10,429 nt of DNA from Ignavibacteria bacterium (GCA_005877655.1 VBOC01000074.1:2043-12471), one strand, 5' to 3'; positions 1 to 6,138 are shown, counted from the first letter of the stretch. Notes: generated by a model from the sequence alone, not told the origin. Numbers and translations: made by a program.

Positions 1-143
1 CCGATGATCAACACGCGCGCTGCCTTCAGCTTTTGCTGCCCCTCGATTCCGAGTTCCGGCATGATGAGGTGCCGGCTGTACCGCAGCATCTCTCTGTCCG
101 AAAGCGGGAATTCGACCGTCTTGTCAAGTCCTGAAATGGTCAT
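1..143 (-). CDS. moeB: MoeB/ThiF-family adenylyltransferase, N-terminal fragment (cut by window edge)
   Basis: Only the first 47 codons lie in the window; the gene continues past base 1. The translation contains LSDREMLRYSRHLIMPELG followed by a stretch ending KAARVLIIG. This is the classic N-terminus of the MoeB/ThiF/HesA E1-like family: a conserved YSRH segment, then the beta strand leading into the glycine-rich ATP loop. Family members adenylate the C-terminal glycine of a ubiquitin-like sulfur carrier (MoaD or ThiS) for molybdopterin or thiamin synthesis. MoeB, MoeZ and ThiF cannot be told apart from this fragment, so the symbol is tentative. The chosen ATG is at 143. A strong GGGGAGG lies about 23 bases upstream, too far for this ATG and better placed for an ATG at 156 that opens only a 10-codon overlapping ORF (156-124). 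The exact start is therefore uncertain. Confidence 0.78.
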   Translation of the reverse strand, partial: MTISGLDKTVEFPLSDREMLRYSRHLIMPELGIEGQQKLKAARVLII

Positions 144-187
144 CTCTTGTTTGCATCTTGAAAACACCCTCCCCAATCATCATCTTT

Positions 188-239
188 AATATAGGCCGGC
201 GGACCGGATTTTGCAACCCGAGCCTTCGTTTGGTATATT
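188..239. promoter_or_regulatory. Back-to-back promoters sharing one palindromic -35 box
   Basis: Plus strand: TTGCAA (211-216), 17-base spacer, TATATT (234-239), pointing at the DUF1207-like gene. Minus strand: the same TTGCAA, which is its own reverse complement (216-211), 17-base spacer, TATATT (193-188), pointing at the moeB-like gene. The two arrangements are mirror images about position 213.5. Predicted transcription starts are near 246 on plus and 181 on minus. TTGCAA matches four of six positions of TTGACA, and TATATT five of six of TATAAT. The boxes are read directly from the sequence; promoter activity is inferred. Confidence 0.6.
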
Positions 240-256
240 GCAAAAAAAAATTGCCT

Positions 257-1085
257 ATGATCCGCCTCCGTTTTCTTGTCGTGCTCCTCATCCTGCCGCT
301 GGCGGGCAGGTCCCAGACGCCGGACGATTCAGACGTCCGGGTAAAATTATTCCCCGCCGGCCTGCAGTTTACGCCGCTGAAAGCCAACAGCCAGGAATCA
401 CGAGTCGGCATCATGAAGTTTCTCAATGCGGGGGAGCTGGTTCTCGATGTCGGAAATACAAGCGATCTTTTTCTGATTTCGCTCCCCCGGGCCGGGCTGA
501 ACGTCGCGATGGGGGTGGATTTTTTTGGCAAAGGGTTCGTGACCGGAAGCCAGGGACTGCGACTGCAGGTCGACGCGCTCGACGGGTTTCTCGGCGGCCA
601 TCTTTCCTTCTCAAAAAGTCTTTCGGACAGCCGCCTCCTGGGCCGTCTGCGGATCTTACACCAGAGTGCACACCTCGTGGACGGCAATTATAATGTCAGC
701 CAGGGGAGCTGGATTGACAACCGGGGGCCTATTCCGTTCACAAGAGACTTCGGCGAGTTGACCGTGGGCCATCTCCTCCCTTATCCCTCTGGAGGCCTGC
801 GTTATTACGCCGGTGTTGCCTATGCCGTCCTTGTCCGGCCGGATGATCTCGGTCGCCTTTCCTATCTCGGAGGGGCGGAAGTCACGTTGGAGAGCCTGTT
901 GGGCCCGTTCATGGACCAGCCATCGCAGCTCTAATCAGATTCAGCTTGGGATAAAGCTCGGTGAGTGGTCCGGAAGAGGAACCGACTTCTACCTGGCGTT
1001 CTACGAGGGCAGGCAGCTCTTCGGTGAATTCTTCGATCAACGGCTCACGGCGGTCGGAGCGGGCTGCATGGTCGATTTCTTTTAG
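257..1085 (+). pseudogene. DUF1207-like exported protein, frameshifted near 911-925
   Basis: Reading from the ATG at 257 gives a signal peptide (MIRLRFLVVLLILPLAGRSQ), then a beta-rich protein. It carries GRLRILHQSAHLVDG (about residues 129-143), the hallmark segment of DUF1207-type proteins, and later YYAGVAYAVLVRPDDLG. After LLGPF (residue 218, base 910) the frame runs to a stop at 934. The family's C-terminal part continues in another frame: NQIQLGIKLGEW, then YLAFYEGRQLFGEFFDQR, ending GAGCMVDFF at the 1085 stop. Judged against family layout, the junction also looks some residues short, so this is probably a small deletion whose length is 2 modulo 3, not a one-base slip. The function of the family is unknown; the signal peptide and strand pattern suggest an envelope protein. 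The start at 257 is preferred over an in-frame ATG at 158 because the signal peptide begins there and the promoter lies between the two. No Shine-Dalgarno site is seen; an A-rich leader precedes the start. Confidence 0.7.
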
Positions 1086-1119
1086 TCCCGCGACTGGAAG
1101 GAGTTCCGCCGGGCGGGAC
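1085..1119. terminator. Possible hairpin between convergent genes
   Basis: GTCCCGC (1085-1091) and GCGGGAC (1113-1119) are perfect inverted 7-base arms around a 21-base loop. They sit just after the stop of the DUF1207-like gene, in the 69-base convergent gap before the HD gene's stop. There is no T-tract and the loop is long, so this is only a candidate terminator. The rest of the gap is GC-rich and has no other clear feature. Confidence 0.25.
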
Positions 1120-1154
1120 CGGGCCGGGACAACCCGACCCCTGATCCCGCAGGA

Positions 1155-1709
1155 CTATGGTTCGAGGCCCAGTTCCGGTGCGATCGATTTCATCGCATCG
1201 ATGACCAGCCGGATGTGCTCATCGAGCGTGACCCCGAATTCTTCGGAGCCCTTGAGGATGTCTTCGCGGTTGACGTTGCGCGCGAATCCCTTGTCCTTGA
1301 GCTTTTTCTTGACCGACGATGGTTCGAGATCGGCGATCTTGTTGGGACGGATCAGCGAGCACGCCATAACGAAGCCGCAGAGCTCGTCGCAGGCATAGAG
1401 CGCCTTCGCCATGCGGGTCTCCCGGGGTACTCCGGTGTAGCTTGCGTGGCCGAGAATCGCGACCCTGACGTCTTCGGGACAGCCCCGCTCTTTGAGGATT
1501 TCCGATCCTTTCAACGGATGGTCCGGTGCATTCGGAAACATCTCGTAGTCGAAATCGTGGAGCAATCCCGCAAGCCCCCAGGTCTCCTCATTCTCCTTCC
1601 CCCGGCGGGCGTAGGCCCGCATTGCCGCTTCGACCGCATACATATGTTTAAGCAGCGCATCGCTCTTGGTATATTCTTTGAGCAGCGCCAGTGCCTGATC
1701 GTGATTCAT
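1155..1709 (-). CDS. HD-domain metal-dependent hydrolase
   Basis: A complete 184-residue protein of the HD superfamily. Visible metal-site candidates are H22 (LLKHMYAVEA), the H51-D52 pair in AGLLHDFDYE, H64 (PDHPLKGSEIL), H88 (AILGHAS) and D108 (ALYACDELCG). This order matches the stand-alone HD proteins of the COG2316 type, whose members are about this length, and the C-terminal FARNVNREDI...GVTLDEHI region also fits. HD proteins are usually phosphohydrolases acting on nucleotides or other phosphate esters; the substrate cannot be told here. The ATG at 1709 has GAGG seven bases upstream. The gene is divergent from the O-methyltransferase, with 58 bases between the two starts. No damage is seen. 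Confidence 0.85.
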   Translation of the reverse strand: MNHDQALALLKEYTKSDALLKHMYAVEAAMRAYARRGKENEETWGLAGLLHDFDYEMFPNAPDHPLKGSEILKERGCPEDVRVAILGHASYTGVPRETRMAKALYACDELCGFVMACSLIRPNKIADLEPSSVKKKLKDKGFARNVNREDILKGSEEFGVTLDEHIRLVIDAMKSIAPELGLEP

Positions 1710-1732
1710 GATCTGTCCTCACGTTGTTCCGT

Positions 1733-1760
1733 TTGACTTTCCGGCGATTCTTCCTATATT
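1733..1760 (+). promoter_or_regulatory. Promoter of the O-methyltransferase gene, probably leaderless
   Basis: TTGACT (1733-1738), 16-base spacer, TATATT (1755-1760). A start six to eight bases below the -10 box falls at 1766-1768, right at the ATG (1768-1770), which is preceded by seven A residues. The messenger would have almost no 5' leader and no Shine-Dalgarno site. The boxes are plainly visible; leaderless transcription is inferred. Confidence 0.6.
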
Positions 1761-1781
1761 AAAAAAAATGGACATCGTCAA
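1753..1781 (-). promoter_or_regulatory. Possible divergent promoter of the HD gene
   Basis: On the minus strand, TTGACG (1781-1776), a 17-base spacer and TATAGG (1758-1753) form a plausible promoter aimed at the HD gene start at 1709. An alternative -10, TAATAT (1761-1756), leaves only a 14-base spacer. The boxes overlap the plus-strand -10 box and the first codons of the methyltransferase, so the two promoters would compete for polymerase. The -10 box is poor. Confidence 0.35.
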
Positions 1782-2354
1782 CGCTCATATCGTTGAGTAC
1801 CTCCTCAACGTCACGCCCGATCGGGATGACACGCTCGCAGACATGGAGCAGTACGCCCTGGCCAGAAACTTCCCGGTCGTCGGCCCGCTGGTCGGCCGGG
1901 TCTTGTATCAGTTTGCAAAGATTTCGCGCGCCGAGCGGGTTCTTGAGCTCGGCTCCGGATTCGGCTATTCTGCCTACTGGTTTGCCAAGGCCCTGGGCAA
2001 GGACGGGCGGGTGATCTGCACCGACGGGAACCCGGATAATGCGGAGCACGCCCAGGCCTATTTCCATCGCGGCAAGATCGCCAACAAAGTTACGTTCCTC
2101 GTGGGCGATGCCCTGAAGCCGACATCGACAAGCACCAGTATCCCCGGGCTTTCCGGAAGGCCGTGCCCCGCCTCCGAAAAGGCGGACTCCTGATCAGTGA
2201 CAATGTGCTCTGGAGCGGCAAGGTCCTCCACCACAAACCGGACGGCGACACGGCGGGGATCCTCACCTACAACCGGCTGATCTACTCCTCCAAGGAGCTG
2301 TTCACGACAATCATCCCCCTGCGCGACGGGGTGTCGGTCAGCGTCAGGCTGTAG
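1768..2354 (+). pseudogene. SAM-dependent O-methyltransferase, frameshifted near 2119
   Basis: The first frame (ATG 1768) encodes the N-terminal part of a family-3 (caffeoyl-CoA/catechol type) O-methyltransferase, including the SAM loop LELGSGFGYSAYWFA (residues 59-73) and FLVGDALK (110-117). From base 2121 the family continues in another frame: DIDKHQYPRAFRKAVPRLRK, then GGLLISDNVLWSGKV, ending at the 2354 stop. Between DALK and DIDK, relatives normally have about 14-16 residues that include an FD(I/L)IF(N) strand. Here that stretch is absent and the frame shifts, so the lesion looks like a clean deletion of roughly 40-50 bases (1 modulo 3). Restoring it would give about 210 residues, the usual family length. 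The metal-binding D and DN residues survive after the junction. The first frame alone stops at 2193. Substrate unknown. Confidence 0.8.
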
Positions 2355-2357
2355 AGT

Positions 2358-2603
2358 ATGGCGGTAACAATTCTTGCGGTACTCTTCCTTTTCCTCCTGA
2401 CGGCCGTGGCATTTGCCGGGACCAAACTTCTTGGACGCGCCGGGAAAAATCAGGAAAATGACAGCTCCCGGAAATGTTCCCTTTGCCTGCGCCCGTTCGA
2501 GGAAAGCCGGATGATCACTCGCCAGGTCGGTGATTATCGACTCTTCCACTTCTGCCGCGACTGCGTTCTTAGTCTTTACTCCGACCTCGGCCTTAGAAAT
2601 TAA
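2358..2603 (+). CDS. Small membrane protein with a two-CxxC metal-binding motif
   Basis: This 81-residue protein starts three bases after the methyltransferase stop, so it is probably co-transcribed. Residues 1-25 are a hydrophobic stretch (AVTILAVLFLFLLTAVAFAG) that could be a membrane anchor or signal peptide. The rest is polar and carries CSLC at about 39-42 and CRDC at about 66-69, a likely zinc-ribbon-like pair of knuckles, separated by a charged segment with FEESRMITRQVGDYRLFHF. I do not recognise a named family. A membrane-tethered zinc-finger-like protein is the most that can be said. Coding is supported by close spacing to its neighbour and the conserved-looking cysteine pattern. Confidence 0.6.
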   Translation: MAVTILAVLFLFLLTAVAFAGTKLLGRAGKNQENDSSRKCSLCLRPFEESRMITRQVGDYRLFHFCRDCVLSLYSDLGLRN

Positions 2604-2607
2604 CGCG

Positions 2608-2630
2608 CCGGCCCATCTCGCAACGGCCGG
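2608..2630. terminator. GC hairpin between convergent genes, possible bidirectional terminator
   Basis: CCGGCC (2608-2613) and GGCCGG (2625-2630) form a 6-base stem with an 11-base loop. It fills most of the 32-base gap between the small zinc-motif gene and the stop of the convergent flavoprotein gene. There is no T-run on either side, so intrinsic termination is uncertain. Confidence 0.35.
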
Positions 2631-2635
2631 TCCCG

Positions 2636-3622
2636 CTACCAGTCTTCCTTTTCGAAGCGTATCCGGTTTGCGTCGGCGATTTGAGCAATATCGGCCATGC
2701 CGTCCGGATTTCCGCATGTGATGATCACGGTCTGAGTCGGGTCCATTCTCTTGAGAAGCAGCTCGCGCGAAAGGTGCCGGGGCAAGACCGGTTTGACTGT
2801 TTTTTCCAGGGCCGCCTTCGCTTTTGCAGAATCCCCTCCCGCCTCAACTGCCCGCCGCAACTCTTCTTCTTCTTTTAACTGCATGCCCAGGATGTGCCGG
2901 AGGATGTTGTTCGCTCGTCCCTTTCCGAGCGACGGATCGGCGAGCACCTGCGGAGTGGGACGGCTGACCGAGGGAAGATAGACAAAATCAAACTTCTTGG
3001 AGGCCTCGATCGCGAGCAGTTCCTCGTGATAGCCGAGCTCTTCGCGGGTCCGGTTGGCATGGATGAGCGTAAAGAGCTTATCGGAGCGGGAACTTCGGCC
3101 GGCCTCAAAGTTCACCTGCTTGATCATCGACGCAAAAGGCGCCAGGCCGGTCCCCGTCCCGACCATGACCACATTCCGGTCCGCAGCCGCCCGTTTATCG
3201 AGCGTGAAATCCCCCGCGATCTTGTTCATGTAGGTAATGCGATTGTCGGTTTCCGGGTCGAGTTTGAACAGCGACTCCGAGAGCCGGCCGGGCGTGCCTG
3301 TTTCGATCATTTCAAGCACGACGTAAAATTCCAGGTATCCGCCGTCCTGCGTCTCGAAGGGAGCCGAGGAGATCGAATAGGAGTGCGTCACCGGCCCCCT
3401 CTTCGGGTTTCCGGACTCATCGAGATCATAGACATAGATCGTCTCGCCGTTCGGACCAGCGGACTTTTTGGTCAGCTTGCAGTTGTCCCTGGAGAGGGCG
3501 ACGTACTGGCCGGCTTTGTAATCGGGGAAACGGCCCCCGGTTTCCGGTGCGAGCCGAAAGAGCTCCAAAATTTCGGAGAAATTGTACCTGTAGGTAACCC
3601 GGCCGACTTTTTTCTCAGCCAT
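2636..3622 (-). CDS. Ferredoxin-NADP reductase-like FAD/NAD(P)H oxidoreductase
   Basis: A complete 328-residue protein of the ferredoxin reductase superfamily. An N-terminal FAD barrel includes YKAGQYVALS (35-44) and HSYSISS (80-86), the position of the usual RxYS flavin motif but with H in place of R. A pyridine-nucleotide domain follows with VVMVGTGTGLAPFASMI (151-167) and the C-terminal TCGNPDGMADI (302-312). The protein ends in an aromatic residue (W328), as in plant-type and bacterial FNRs, where this residue stacks on the flavin. An extra charged helical stretch at about 246-292, rich in E, K and A, sits between the two NADP-domain motifs; I do not recall it in standard FNRs. It is the last gene of the pterin run, 14 bases after the SDR at 3637-4359. 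A role in delivering or recycling electrons for pterin reduction is inferred from position only. Confidence 0.8.
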   Translation of the reverse strand: MAEKKVGRVTYRYNFSEILELFRLAPETGGRFPDYKAGQYVALSRDNCKLTKKSAGPNGETIYVYDLDESGNPKRGPVTHSYSISSAPFETQDGGYLEFYVVLEMIETGTPGRLSESLFKLDPETDNRITYMNKIAGDFTLDKRAAADRNVVMVGTGTGLAPFASMIKQVNFEAGRSSRSDKLFTLIHANRTREELGYHEELLAIEASKKFDFVYLPSVSRPTPQVLADPSLGKGRANNILRHILGMQLKEEEELRRAVEAGGDSAKAKAALEKTVKPVLPRHLSRELLLKRMDPTQTVIITCGNPDGMADIAQIADANRIRFEKEDW

Positions 3623-3636
3623 CGCTCAGCTTTCTT

Positions 3637-4359
3637 TCAAGGCTTCGGGTTTGTCGGACGAACATCCATCTCGCTCACCATGACGTTCCTCGGCATCCGC
3701 ACCGCATCGACGACAACCCGGGCGATATCCTCCGCCCGAGGGATATCACCCGAGCTTCGGGGAGCGAGTGAATCCCTCTCGCCGCCGAAGCCGGTGTCCA
3801 CCGATCCGGGACAGACCGTGATGACGCGGATGTTGTGCGTGCGCACTTCGAGCATCAGGCAGCGGGAAAATCCGATCAGTCCCCACTTGGTCGCGCAATA
3901 TGCCGCCCCTCCGACGAACGCATTCCTGCCGGCCAGGGAGGCAATGTTGACAATGTCTCCCGAATTCTTTTGCACCATGTGAGGAACCACGGCGCGCGCG
4001 CAGAGGAACACACCCCGCATGTTGACCCTGACCATCTTGTCGAACTCGCTCGCAGCCAGATCCACAACCTTCGCAAACGTCCCGACCCCGGCATTGTTAA
4101 TAAGTATATCGATGGCGCCGAACTTCTGGACTGTCTTGGAGACCAGCATGTTGACGTCAAATTCCTGGGAGACATCGGTCCGGACCGGGAATGCAGCTGT
4201 TCCTACGGCCTCGATCTCCTTGGCCACGGCGTTAATTTCCGTCAGCGTCCGGGCTGCAACGACCACGCGGGCTCCCTCCCGGGCCAGCGCAAGGGCGATG
4301 GCTTTCCCGATGCCGCGTCCCGAGCCGGTAACGATCGCGACCTTGTCCTTCAGCTCCAT
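3637..4359 (-). CDS. Short-chain dehydrogenase/reductase, second of a tandem pair
   Basis: This 240-residue classical SDR has the NADP-binding TGSGRGIG (11-18), NNAG (88-91), catalytic S141, Y154 and K158 (YCATK), and the PG turn (184-185). A longer in-frame opening up to 4524 exists, but it would run through the preceding SDR gene. MELKDKVAIVTG is the normal SDR N-terminus, so the ATG at 4359 is used. The gene lies 14 bases after the first SDR. Its C-terminus (VSEMDVRPTNPKP) has the same E-x-x-x-RP ending style as the neighbour (VDEMVIRP), hinting that the pair are related in substrate or origin. General SDR similarity alone would give a FabG-like label. Location beside PTPS and GTP cyclohydrolase I makes a pterin reductase more likely than fatty-acid synthesis. 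The exact substrate is not proven. Confidence 0.82.
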   Translation of the reverse strand: MELKDKVAIVTGSGRGIGKAIALALAREGARVVVAARTLTEINAVAKEIEAVGTAAFPVRTDVSQEFDVNMLVSKTVQKFGAIDILINNAGVGTFAKVVDLAASEFDKMVRVNMRGVFLCARAVVPHMVQKNSGDIVNIASLAGRNAFVGGAAYCATKWGLIGFSRCLMLEVRTHNIRVITVCPGSVDTGFGGERDSLAPRSSGDIPRAEDIARVVVDAVRMPRNVMVSEMDVRPTNPKP

Positions 4360-4373
4360 TGATTCTGCATCGT

Positions 4374-5117
4374 CTATCCCCCGAGGTCGCCCAGAATCGG
4401 GCGGATAACCATTTCGTCGACCACGGCATCGTCCGGCATCCGGTAGACAGCGAGCACCGCTTCGGCGACGCTTGAGGGCTTCATCATCCGGGATGAATAC
4501 TTCTTCCGCAGAGCCGCACTCCACATCATTGTTTCCGTCGCGCCCGGGAGGATGTTCACAATTTTGACGTGATGGGTCTTCATCTCTTCCCTGAGGACTT
4601 TTCCCAGCCCGAACATCCCGGCCTTCGCAGCCGTATACGCCGAGGAGCCTTCGAACGTCTTGATCGCGGCATTCGATAGAATGTTGAAGATGTGCCCTCC
4701 CCTTCGCCTCACCATCGAGGGTAAGACAGCCTTGATCGATGTGATCTGCCCCAGGAGATTTGTCTCGAGGATCGCGCCGAATTCCTTCAGGGATGTTTTC
4801 ATGAACGTTTTGAAGACGGTGACGCCGGCATTGTTGACGAGCACCTCGACATCGCCGACGTCACGGCGGATGCGACGGGCGGTGGATGAAACCGAGCCGA
4901 TCTTCCTGATGTCGCAGGGAAATGAATGCGCCTTCCCCCCCAGCCTCCTGATCTGGCGGACGGCGGACTCGAGGTCCGAGGATTTGCGCGAGGAGAGGCA
5001 GACTTCACACCCGATGGCCGCAAACCGGCCGGCGATCTCGCGCCCGATGCCGCGTGACGCCCCGACGACCCAGACGACCGGGCGACGGAGTCGGAGATCG
5101 GCCCCACGCCGTACCAT
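4374..5117 (-). CDS. Sepiapterin-reductase-like short-chain dehydrogenase
   Basis: A 247-residue SDR with GASRGIG (19-25), NNAG (95-98), N119, S148, Y161 and K165 (YTAAK) and PG (191-192). Start ATG 5117 lies one base after the folE stop, so the two are translationally close. The C-terminal part, with PGATETMMW, a short MM-rich stretch and VVDEMVIRPILGDL, resembles what I recall of the Chlorobium tepidum sepiapterin reductase tail (PGAVYTPMW ... VVEEIILRPTSGDI). That enzyme reduces pyruvoyl or sepiapterin side chains with NADPH to form a tetrahydrobiopterin. The operon (PTPS, folE) supports this independently. The comparison is from memory and should be aligned. Alternative: an SDR of unknown substrate. 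No damage is seen. Confidence 0.78.
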   Translation of the reverse strand: MVRRGADLRLRRPVVWVVGASRGIGREIAGRFAAIGCEVCLSSRKSSDLESAVRQIRRLGGKAHSFPCDIRKIGSVSSTARRIRRDVGDVEVLVNNAGVTVFKTFMKTSLKEFGAILETNLLGQITSIKAVLPSMVRRRGGHIFNILSNAAIKTFEGSSAYTAAKAGMFGLGKVLREEMKTHHVKIVNILPGATETMMWSAALRKKYSSRMMKPSSVAEAVLAVYRMPDDAVVDEMVIRPILGDLGG

Positions 5118-5118
5118 G

Positions 5119-5666
5119 TCAGGTCAGTTTGGTCGAGATGAGATTCAGGAACTCATTTCGGGTCCGGTCATCCTCGCGGAAGGAGCCGAGCATCGCGCTC
5201 GTCGTGGCCGCGGAATTCTGTTTTTCCACCCCGCGCATGATCATGCAGAGATGGCGTGCCTCGACCACCACGCCATCTCTGCATGATCAGTCAATCGTTC
5301 CTGGACCTGCAGTCTGCGGCTGAACGCCTCGACGACCCGTGGGAGCTTGCTTAATCCGAGGATTTTGCCGTTCGGTATGTACGCAACATGGGCTTTTCCG
5401 TAGAATGGCAGCAGATGGTGTTCGCACAAGCTGAAGAAATCGATATCCTTCACGATGACCATTTCGCTGTACTTCTCCGAAAAGATTGCTCCATTGAGGA
5501 CCGAGCGGATGTCCTTGTTGTAGCCGCTGGTGAGAAACTGCAGCGACTCCGCCACGCGGCGGGGCGTTTGGAGCAGTCCCTCCCGGAGAGGGTCCTCCCC
5601 AACCGTCCTCAGGATCTCCCGGACAGCTTCTTCAATCGTCGTCGTTTGCAGCAATTCTTCTTCCAT
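5119..5666 (-). pseudogene. folE: GTP cyclohydrolase I, disrupted by a palindromic scar
   Basis: From ATG 5666 the first 126 residues are standard Fol[19 protein letters not shown], then the zinc-site CEHHLLPF (C81, H84) and [20 protein letters not shown] up to QVQERLT. The frame then runs into an unrelated tail and stops at 5241. In another frame the true C-terminus resumes: [14 protein letters not shown], which holds the third zinc ligand Cys, then [11 protein letters not shown] and [12 protein letters not shown], ending at 5119. About 18 residues (the usual QIADAI...GVAV stretch) are missing; their place holds a 21-base inverted copy of the downstream ARHLCMIM codons. FolE converts GTP to 7,8-dihydroneopterin triphosphate, the first step of pterin synthesis. 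It starts two bases after the PTPS stop. As written the gene cannot make active enzyme; a working copy is expected if the operon functions, so an assembly fault is suspected. Confidence 0.88.
5238..5289. repeat. Perfect 21-base inverted repeat with 10-base loop inside folE
   Basis: Arm 5238-5258 is an exact reverse complement of arm 5269-5289, around a 10-base loop (5259-5268, CCTCGACCAC). Complementarity ends sharply on both sides: the base pairs just outside and just inside do not match. On the coding strand, arm 5238-5258 plus the loop gives the expected FolE residues [11 protein letters not shown], so that arm is native. Arm 5269-5289 is the foreign inverted copy and takes the place of the missing FolE codons. 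Confidence 0.9.
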
Positions 5667-5668
5667 GA

Positions 5669-6112
5669 TTAACCTCGGTATTCGGCGAAATTGTTCGGAG
5701 TTTCAAAAACCCGTATGGAATACAATCGGCCCGCGGTGAGCTTGGGGCAGAGGACGCGCCAGAATGCGACCGCGATATTCTCCGCGGTGGGGATAATCCC
5801 CTTCAGAAAATCTACGTCCATATTCAAGTGTTTATGATCGACTTTCGACAGGATCTCCTCATCAATCAGATCAGAAAGCTTCTTAAGGTCCAGAATCATC
5901 CCGGTATCCTTGCCCGGCTCACCCGCGACGGTCACCTCGATCTCGTAATTGTGCCCGTGGCCGTTCGGATAGGCACACTTACCGTAGGTCGCGAGATTTT
6001 CTTCCTCGGTAAATTTCGGGTTAAACAGGCGGTGTGAGGCGGAAAAGTGCTCTTTACGCGTCAAATAAACCGTTGGTCTCTCCTGTGGCTCGTTCGTTTT
6101 CACAACACTCAC
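5669..6112 (-). CDS. 6-pyruvoyl-tetrahydropterin synthase (PTPS/QueD family, CX5HGH type)
   Basis: A 147-residue T-fold enzyme. Zinc ligands H27 (SASHRL), H52 and H54 ([11 protein letters not shown]) are present, with the active-site Cys C46 in CAYPNGHGH, the D92-H93 pair (KVDHKHLN) and the pterin-anchoring E137 in [11 protein letters not shown]. The C-x5-HGH spacing is that of the biopterin-type PTPS. Queuosine QueD enzymes use C-x3-HGH and folate-type PTPS-III replaces the Cys, as I recall from the family literature. The enzyme turns dihydroneopterin triphosphate, the FolE product, into 6-pyruvoyl-tetrahydropterin. It ends two bases before folE. The start is uncertain: the open frame begins with GTG 6112, a second GTG is at 6103, and the conserved part begins only near residue 15 (VYLTRKEHF). 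Automated pipelines may call it 6-carboxytetrahydropterin synthase. Confidence 0.85.
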   Translation of the reverse strand: MSVVKTNEPQERPTVYLTRKEHFSASHRLFNPKFTEEENLATYGKCAYPNGHGHNYEIEVTVAGEPGKDTGMILDLKKLSDLIDEEILSKVDHKHLNMDVDFLKGIIPTAENIAVAFWRVLCPKLTAGRLYSIRVFETPNNFAEYRG

Positions 6113-6138
6113 GCCGCCGACAAAGTTTCAAGCACGGT

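Noticed and set aside
124..687. 187-codon minus-strand open frame opposite the DUF1207-like gene
   Set aside because: No family features. The plus strand has a signal peptide, a promoter and the HQSAHL motif, so this is a shadow.
911..971. GGACCA and TGGTCC inverted pair near the DUF1207-like junction
   Set aside because: Six bases at a distance of about 47 is expected by chance; it gives no support for a fold-back event there.
2121..2193. Alternative C-terminus of the O-methyltransferase (serine/threonine/proline-rich tail to 2193)
   Set aside because: The tail has no family similarity, whereas the overlapping frame gives DIDKHQYP and GGLLISDNVLWSGKV, so it is a frameshift product.
2894..3982. 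362-codon plus-strand open frame
   Set aside because: It is antisense to the FNR-like and second SDR genes, has no recognisable domain and exists because GC-rich coding DNA leaves the opposite strand open.
4360..4524. N-terminal extension of the second SDR to an ATG at 4524
   Set aside because: The extension would overlap the preceding SDR's 3' end by about 150 bases and encodes no SDR sequence; the family N-terminus MELKDKVAIVTG begins at 4359.
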